Under the pieces are notes generated by a model. That model did no database searches and was not told the origin of the DNA. It saw nothing but the letters and a program-made list of their open reading frames with translations. A program made the translations under genes and the position numbers. From positions 9,404,229 through 9,468,228 of the forward strand of contig NC_013131.1 in NCBI RefSeq assembly GCF_000024025.1: a DNA stretch of 64,000 nt. Direction: 5' to 3'. Shown in pieces: positions 59,939-64,000 of the stretch; the first letter of the stretch is position 1; each line of letters starts with the position of its first letter. The DNA comes from Catenulispora acidiphila DSM 44928. Its GTDB lineage: Bacteria; Actinomycetota; Actinomycetes; Streptomycetales; Catenulisporaceae.

Positions 59939-61015
59939 TTACTCTCTCGTCGCTCGCTCGGCGACGGGGTCCCCGAACGCCCGCGCCATGATCCGGTGCC
60001 CCTCGTCGCCCGGGTGGATGCCGTCGGCCAGATGCTCGGCGCGCAGGACGCCGCCGCCGCGCACCAGGTGCAGATCGCGGTCGCCGCGCTCGCGGCGGCT
60101 GACGACCACGTCCTCGATCGCCTCGCGCAGATCCTCCAGCGTGGCGCCCAGCTTGTTGCGCGTCTCCTCGGCGTCCGGCCGCAGCACCGGGGAGCAGACC
60201 ACGATCGGCACGCCCGGATGCCCCTCGCGCACCACCCGCAGGAACGCGTCCATCCCGGCCATCATCATGGTGGCGCTGTGCGGGATCCGCGTCCAGCAGT
60301 TCGTCCCGTGGTTGACCGAGATGACCGCCGGCGAGTCCAACGCCGCGATCTGCTCGGCGGACACGATCTCCCCGCGCGCCGCCCCGGCGTATCCGAGGTT
60401 GACCACGTCCAGACCATGGATCCGCCCGGCGATCGCCGGCCACGACAGCGCCGGCTCGGAGGCGGACCACCCCTCGGCGATGGAGTCGCCGTAACAGATC
60501 CACCGCGGCTGCTTCGGCGCCGGAAGCAGCTCGCCCTGTGTGGCCCGCAGCGACACGATCTCCGGCTTCATGCCCTCGGGCAGGTAGACCGTGACCGGCA
60601 GCGACTCGTCCGCCTTGCCGAGGTCGAGCACCGCCATCCCGTCGCCGAGCATGGCGTCGGCGTAGGAGATGAACTTCTCGCCCTGATAGGCGGCGAAGAA
60701 CGTCCCCGCGCCGTCTCCCCGGTACCCCAGGTCGGCGGTCTTGGTCCGGTAGGCGATCTGTATCGCCCGCGCCGCCCCGGCGAACTCCAACCGCACACCC
60801 ACCGGGACCGTCGCGGTCCCCCAGGTATCGATCGGCAGCCGGGCGAAATCCTTCGGATCGGCCCGCGGATAGGCCGCGCCCTGGCCGGACGGCCAGGCGC
60901 AGCCCGCGAGATAGGGCTCAACGGAGGCGTGGCGGGAGGCACCCGCGCGCTGGCTCCGGTCGGCGTTCGACATTTCGGTGCGCGCGCTGTCCCCCACGCC
61001 GTTGTGAGCCGTCAT
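59939..61015 (-). CDS. SGNH/GDSL hydrolase
   Basis: A 358-residue two-domain protein. The N-terminal ~165 residues form a beta-sandwich (VPVGVRLEFAGAARAIQIAYRT). The C-terminal SGNH esterase has the nucleophile Ser near 176 in CYGDSIAEGWSAS, Gly in NLGYAGAARGE, Asn in SVNHGTNCW, and catalytic Asp/His in LADGIHPGDEGH. No secretion signal is seen, so it is probably cytoplasmic and acts on an ester made in the pathway of this operon. GGAGAGGA lies before the start, 9 bp after the SDR stop. Confidence 0.9.
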   Translation of the reverse strand: MTAHNGVGDSARTEMSNADRSQRAGASRHASVEPYLAGCAWPSGQGAAYPRADPKDFARLPIDTWGTATVPVGVRLEFAGAARAIQIAYRTKTADLGYRGDGAGTFFAAYQGEKFISYADAMLGDGMAVLDLGKADESLPVTVYLPEGMKPEIVSLRATQGELLPAPKQPRWICYGDSIAEGWSASEPALSWPAIAGRIHGLDVVNLGYAGAARGEIVSAEQIAALDSPAVISVNHGTNCWTRIPHSATMMMAGMDAFLRVVREGHPGVPIVVCSPVLRPDAEETRNKLGATLEDLREAIEDVVVSRRERGDRDLHLVRGGGVLRAEHLADGIHPGDEGHRIMARAFGDPVAERATRE

Positions 61016-61024
61016 CGATCCGTA

Positions 61025-61828
61025 TCAGTCCTCTCCAGGCAGCGAGTACCCGAACTTGGCCGAGACTCCGCCGTCAACGACGATCGTTTGCCCAGTGATA
61101 TACGACGACAGGCCTGTGCACAAGAACAAGATGACTTCGGCGATGTCCTTCGGAAACGCCGATCGCCGCAGCGGGGCGTTGCGGGCGCCTCGCTCCTTCT
61201 CCGCCCCGCTGAGGTATCCGGCCACGCGCGGCGTCATGACCAGGCCCGGAGCCACGGCGTTCACGCGCAACCCCTTGGGTCCCAGCTCGACTGCCGCCGT
61301 TCGCACCAAGGACATCAACGCTGCCTTGTACGCGCCGTAGGCGCCGTGTGAGGGCGCGGACTGCATGCCGGAAACGGAGGCGACGACCGTCAGGACGCCG
61401 CCGCCGGTGGCGATCATGCGCGGTGCGCCGAAGCGGATGGCGTTGACCGCGTGCTGCAGGACGATGCCGTGGTGCCATTCCCAGCTGTCGCGGTCGGTCT
61501 CCAGCAGGCCGGCGTACTTCGCCATGCCGATGATGTCCACGATGCCGTCGATGCGGCCCAGGGCAGTCTCCGCGTCCTGATACAGCCGCTCGGCGGAGGC
61601 CTGCTCGATGGCGTCGCCGGCCCAGGGGACGCCGCCGACCTCCTTGGCGATGTCGTCGGCGAGTCCGGCGTCCAGGTCCACGCAGAACACGCGGGCGCCG
61701 AGCGCCGCCAGCGCGTGGCTCGCCTGGCGGCCGATGCCCTGCCCGGCGCCGAGCACGACGAAGTTCTTGCCGTCCAGGCTCAGCAGGGAGCGGTAGTCCG
61801 GGACCTCGGTGTCATCCGTGCGGGTCAT
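61025..61828 (-). CDS. Short-chain dehydrogenase/reductase
   Basis: A 267-residue classical SDR. Cofactor motif VVLGAGQGIGRQASHALAALGARVFCVDLD (acidic end favours NAD), Ser in VASVSGMQSAPS, catalytic Tyr-x-x-x-Lys in GAYGAYKAAL, and VNAVAPGLVMTPRV. It would oxidise an alcohol to a ketone or the reverse. It lies between the flavin monooxygenase (28 bp away) and the esterase. Confidence 0.92.
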   Translation of the reverse strand: MTRTDDTEVPDYRSLLSLDGKNFVVLGAGQGIGRQASHALAALGARVFCVDLDAGLADDIAKEVGGVPWAGDAIEQASAERLYQDAETALGRIDGIVDIIGMAKYAGLLETDRDSWEWHHGIVLQHAVNAIRFGAPRMIATGGGVLTVVASVSGMQSAPSHGAYGAYKAALMSLVRTAAVELGPKGLRVNAVAPGLVMTPRVAGYLSGAEKERGARNAPLRRSAFPKDIAEVILFLCTGLSSYITGQTIVVDGGVSAKFGYSLPGED

Positions 61829-61856
61829 GGGAGTCAGCCCTCTCGTCCGCGCGGTG

Positions 61857-63017
61857 TCAGGAGGCTGGAGCGGAGGCCGGAGCCGGGGCGGGCTTGATGG
61901 TCGCCTCGACGCCCTCCTTCGCCAGCGCCGGCAGCACCTCCTTGCCGAGCAGTTCGATGGTCTTCATGACCGACTCGTGCGGCAGGTAGCCGAACTGCAC
62001 GTAGCAGATCAGCTGGTCGACACCCAGCTCGGCGTACTTGAGCATCTTGGCGTAGCACTGCTCGGGGTCGCCGACGACGATCATGTCGTGGTCGTTGAAG
62101 GACTTGGGGTCGAAGTTCCCGTCGGCCTGCTGCATCAGGTAGGGGAAGACCTTGTCCCGCTCCTCCTGCGACAGGTGCGGCAGCTCCCACTCGGCGGTGA
62201 ACTCGGCGATGTTCTTGTACCACCACCAGACCGAGTCCCAGATCCCCGACTCCTCGCACTTGGCCATCGACTCCTCGCAGTGCACGAGGGTGTAGGCCGC
62301 GACGCGGTTGGTGGTGACGCGGGTGATCGGCTTGGGCGCGGCGGCAGCGGCCCGGTAGAGCCGGATGTGCTCGGCCATCTTGTGGATCGGCTGCAGGATC
62401 GAGAAGGACAGCAGACCCAGGCCCTTCTCGCCGGCCACCGCCGAGGAGCCCTCGGAGGTCGCGGCCATCCAGCACGGCGGGTGCGGGTCCTGCACCGGCT
62501 TGGGCGTGACCATGCGGCGCGGGAAGTCCAGGTACTTGCCGTGGAACTCGAAGTACTCCTCCTCCCACATCCCGACGACCGCCTGGATCGCCTCCTCCCA
62601 CTGCGCGCGGGAGGCGTCGCGGTCCACGCCGAACGCCGTCTGCTCCATCGGCGTGGAGCGGCCGGTCCCCCACTCGACCCGCCCGCCGGACAGGATGTCG
62701 GCGGTGGCGACCTTCTCGGCCACGCGCATCGGCGGCGTGAAGGCGTGCGGCATCAGCGTCACGCCGAAGCCCAACCGGATCTGCTCCGTGCACTGCGACA
62801 GCGCACCGATGATCACCTCCGGCGCCGGGGAGTGCGACCGGCCCTCGCGGAAGTGGTGCTCGACATGCCAGGTCGTGGAGAACCCGAGCTTGTCGCCGAG
62901 CTTGATCTGCTCGATCGCCTCGCGATAGGCCCGCTGCTCGGCTTCGCGCTGACCGTAGGGGTGCGGCTTGGCCCAGGGCTTGGGCACGTCGATCTCGTAC
63001 AGCAAGTCGAGCTTCAT
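61857..63017 (-). CDS. LLM-class (luciferase-like) flavin-dependent monooxygenase
   Basis: A 386-residue TIM-barrel flavin enzyme. KLDLLYEIDVPKPW, LGDKLGFSTTWHVEHHFREGRSHSPAPEVIIGALSQCTEQIRLGFGVT, VAEKVATADILSGGRVEWGTGRS and WMAATSEGSSAVAGEKGLG are the bacterial luciferase-family signatures. Members include alkanal monooxygenases and type II Baeyer-Villiger enzymes. First gene of the operon with SDR, GDSL esterase and IclR. GGAGG lies before the ATG at 63017; an in-frame start at 63035 is less likely. Confidence 0.92.
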   Translation of the reverse strand: MKLDLLYEIDVPKPWAKPHPYGQREAEQRAYREAIEQIKLGDKLGFSTTWHVEHHFREGRSHSPAPEVIIGALSQCTEQIRLGFGVTLMPHAFTPPMRVAEKVATADILSGGRVEWGTGRSTPMEQTAFGVDRDASRAQWEEAIQAVVGMWEEEYFEFHGKYLDFPRRMVTPKPVQDPHPPCWMAATSEGSSAVAGEKGLGLLSFSILQPIHKMAEHIRLYRAAAAAPKPITRVTTNRVAAYTLVHCEESMAKCEESGIWDSVWWWYKNIAEFTAEWELPHLSQEERDKVFPYLMQQADGNFDPKSFNDHDMIVVGDPEQCYAKMLKYAELGVDQLICYVQFGYLPHESVMKTIELLGKEVLPALAKEGVEATIKPAPAPASAPAS

Positions 63018-63071
63018 CGCCTGACGCCTCCACATTCGCCTGCGTTTGCCGGGACAAACGCACGGTCCGCT

Positions 63072-63085
63072 GGTCCGAACGGACC
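63072..63085. promoter_or_regulatory. Probable IclR operator at the monooxygenase promoter
   Basis: GGTCCG-AA-CGGACC is a perfect 14-bp palindrome of the IclR-family type. A third half-site ACGGTCCG lies at 63062-63069 and pairs with CGGACCGT (63080-63087). It overlaps the -10 box. Confidence 0.7.
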
Positions 63086-63111
63086 GTATGCCGAATCTGA
63101 TGGGTCGTCAA
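63083..63111 (-). promoter_or_regulatory. Promoter of the monooxygenase-SDR-esterase-iclR operon
   Basis: Minus strand -35 TTGACG (63106-63111), 17 bp, -10 TACGGT (63083-63088). A 5' leader of about 60 nt is expected. The rest of the 63112-63336 gap has no gene apart from the repeat at 63275-63330. Confidence 0.6.
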
Positions 63112-63274
63112 TAGTCATCTGCGCCCCTGCTCAGAGCAGGTAGACGCAGGTCAGGGCACCCTCAGCGCGACCACAGCGGCGTTCGCGACGGCAAACGGAT
63201 CAGCTGTGGCGGGGAAGCATCCGCGCGACACCCGGGCAGCGCCCGCGCGCAGCGGCTCGGGCCCGATCCCTCCT

Positions 63275-63330
63275 CAGACCCGAGTCAGTCCAGACCCGAG
63301 TCACTCCAGACCCGAGTTACTCCAGACCCG
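63275..63330. repeat. 16-bp tandem repeat
   Basis: CAGACCCGAGTCAGTC, CAGACCCGAGTCACTC and CAGACCCGAGTTACTC at 63275-63322, followed by CAGACCCG. It lies just past the stop of the truncated membrane protein gene. Confidence 0.95.
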
Positions 63331-63336
63331 CGCCGC

Positions 63337-64000
63337 TCACGACGCGTCGAACACCAGCGAGGTCACCGTGCTCGAGTCCCGCGAGCTCCAGATCGGGTAG
63401 AGCAGGGTGGCGGCGCCGTGGTGGAGGGTGCCGGACTTGTCCTGGACGGTGAAGGTCACGTCTTCGCCGTAGGGGCTGACTTGGCGGGTCAGGATTTTGA
63501 CGGTGTCGGACTTGACCGTCGAGTTCAGGGACAGGCCTCGGCCGTAGGCTTCGGCCATGTTCGTGTCCTGGCCCATGGAGTTGGGGTTGACCAGGGCTGT
63601 GCCGTCCTTGGCGCGGGTGCTCCAGCCGGGTTCGTCGGGGGCGAGGGGCTGGTAGCGCATGACGTGGGCCCAGTCGAGGGCGCCCTGGAGGTTGATGTTG
63701 TCGTGGGCGAGGCCGGTCGCCTGGTCGAACAGGATGTGCAGGGTCTGGTCCGCCGGGGGTTTCGCCAGCGGCTTGACCGCGTAGTCCGCGCTGCCCTGGG
63801 CCGCGTCGAAGGACGGGGAGGCGGGGGCGGCGATGGTGGAGGTCCAGGAGCCGGCGAGGGAGACGCCGACCACGACCACCAGGACGGCCGCGTTCAGGAG
63901 CACCTGGGGCTTCCAGCGGTCCTGGCGCGGCAGGTGCAGGCCGAGGAAGCGGCCGGGGGCGGTGCGGGCCAGGCCGCTGACGACGCCGAGTGAGAAGCGG
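63337..64000 (-). CDS. Hypothetical membrane-anchored protein (N-terminus beyond the window)
   Basis: The frame is open to the window edge, giving at least 220 residues. A transmembrane helix (VLLNAAVLVVVVGVSLAGSW) separates an upstream, probably cytoplasmic or multi-helix part from a C-terminal extracytoplasmic domain of ~165 residues with no cysteines. That domain has YGEDVTFTVQDKSGTLHHGAATLLYPIW. A GTG at 63903 is the first possible internal start, but the frame reads sensibly through it (RTAPGRFLGLHLPRQDRW), so the gene probably starts outside. No family was recognised. Confidence 0.7.
   Translation of the reverse strand, partial: RFSLGVVSGLARTAPGRFLGLHLPRQDRWKPQVLLNAAVLVVVVGVSLAGSWTSTIAAPASPSFDAAQGSADYAVKPLAKPPADQTLHILFDQATGLAHDNINLQGALDWAHVMRYQPLAPDEPGWSTRAKDGTALVNPNSMGQDTNMAEAYGRGLSLNSTVKSDTVKILTRQVSPYGEDVTFTVQDKSGTLHHGAATLLYPIWSSRDSSTVTSLVFDAS

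Overview
This 64 kb window is GC-rich chromosomal DNA from an actinobacterium. Support comes from frequent GTG starts, TAnnnT-type -10 boxes, and the gene content: a DasR-controlled GlcNAc phosphotransferase system, CysO, glucosyl-3-phosphoglycerate synthase, CarD, DUF3263, and an EccC/EssC-type secretion ATPase. The orders groEL / cold shock / cysO / thrC and carD-ispD-ispF-cysS-rlmB are, from memory, shared with Streptomyces and relatives. The Streptomycetales or Catenulisporales are the best guess, but genus cannot be fixed from the sequence alone. No CRISPR array, prophage, insertion sequence or rRNA was seen; one tRNA-Thr is present.

Layout. 1-2862: a truncated HelD/HelR-type RNA polymerase-associated helicase, a monooxygenase-fold protein and CutC. 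2955-8112: a compact PTS locus with EIIC and DasR on the minus strand and EIIB, EIIA, HPr and EI on the plus strand. A DasR-like site covers the -10 box of dasR, and another precedes nagA at 22.9 kb. 8135-13955: an HD-type protein, a CPYC flavoprotein, DUF4031, a membrane STAND ATPase and a Uma2 nuclease-fold protein. 14186-19656: groEL with two CIRCE-type sites, a cold shock gene with a long leader, cysO, thrC and gpgS. 19568-22799: an ArsR-type regulator facing an MFS exporter across a near-ideal operator, then a poorly defined membrane ORF and DUF3263. 22942-28098: nagA, a small membrane protein with an FtsK-like ATPase, a His-rich lipoprotein and small hypothetical genes.

28129-34583: G-rich tandem repeats, an FtsX-type ABC exporter, a Cys-rich protein, tRNA-Thr and a zinc-ribbon RNase H. 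34583-41112: an isolated EccC/EssC ATPase, a prepilin peptidase and a lipoprotein. 41425-50411: carD, ispD, ispF, cysS and rlmB, interrupted by a carotenoid-desaturase-like flavoprotein, a TPR membrane protein and a Bcr/CflA exporter. 50516-56867: a ureohydrolase, a serine hydrolase, a PHP phosphatase, a nitrilase-family amidase and an amine-oxidase-like flavoenzyme. The ureohydrolase, amidase and flavoenzyme could together form an arginine monooxygenase route to GABA. 56992-64000: an alpha/beta hydrolase, a secreted VCBS protein, an operon of flavin monooxygenase, SDR, GDSL esterase and IclR regulator, and a truncated membrane protein.

The main themes are GlcNAc uptake and its regulation by DasR, and two small catabolic gene sets whose enzymes fit ordered pathways. 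Several operator palindromes sit next to the regulators that probably bind them.
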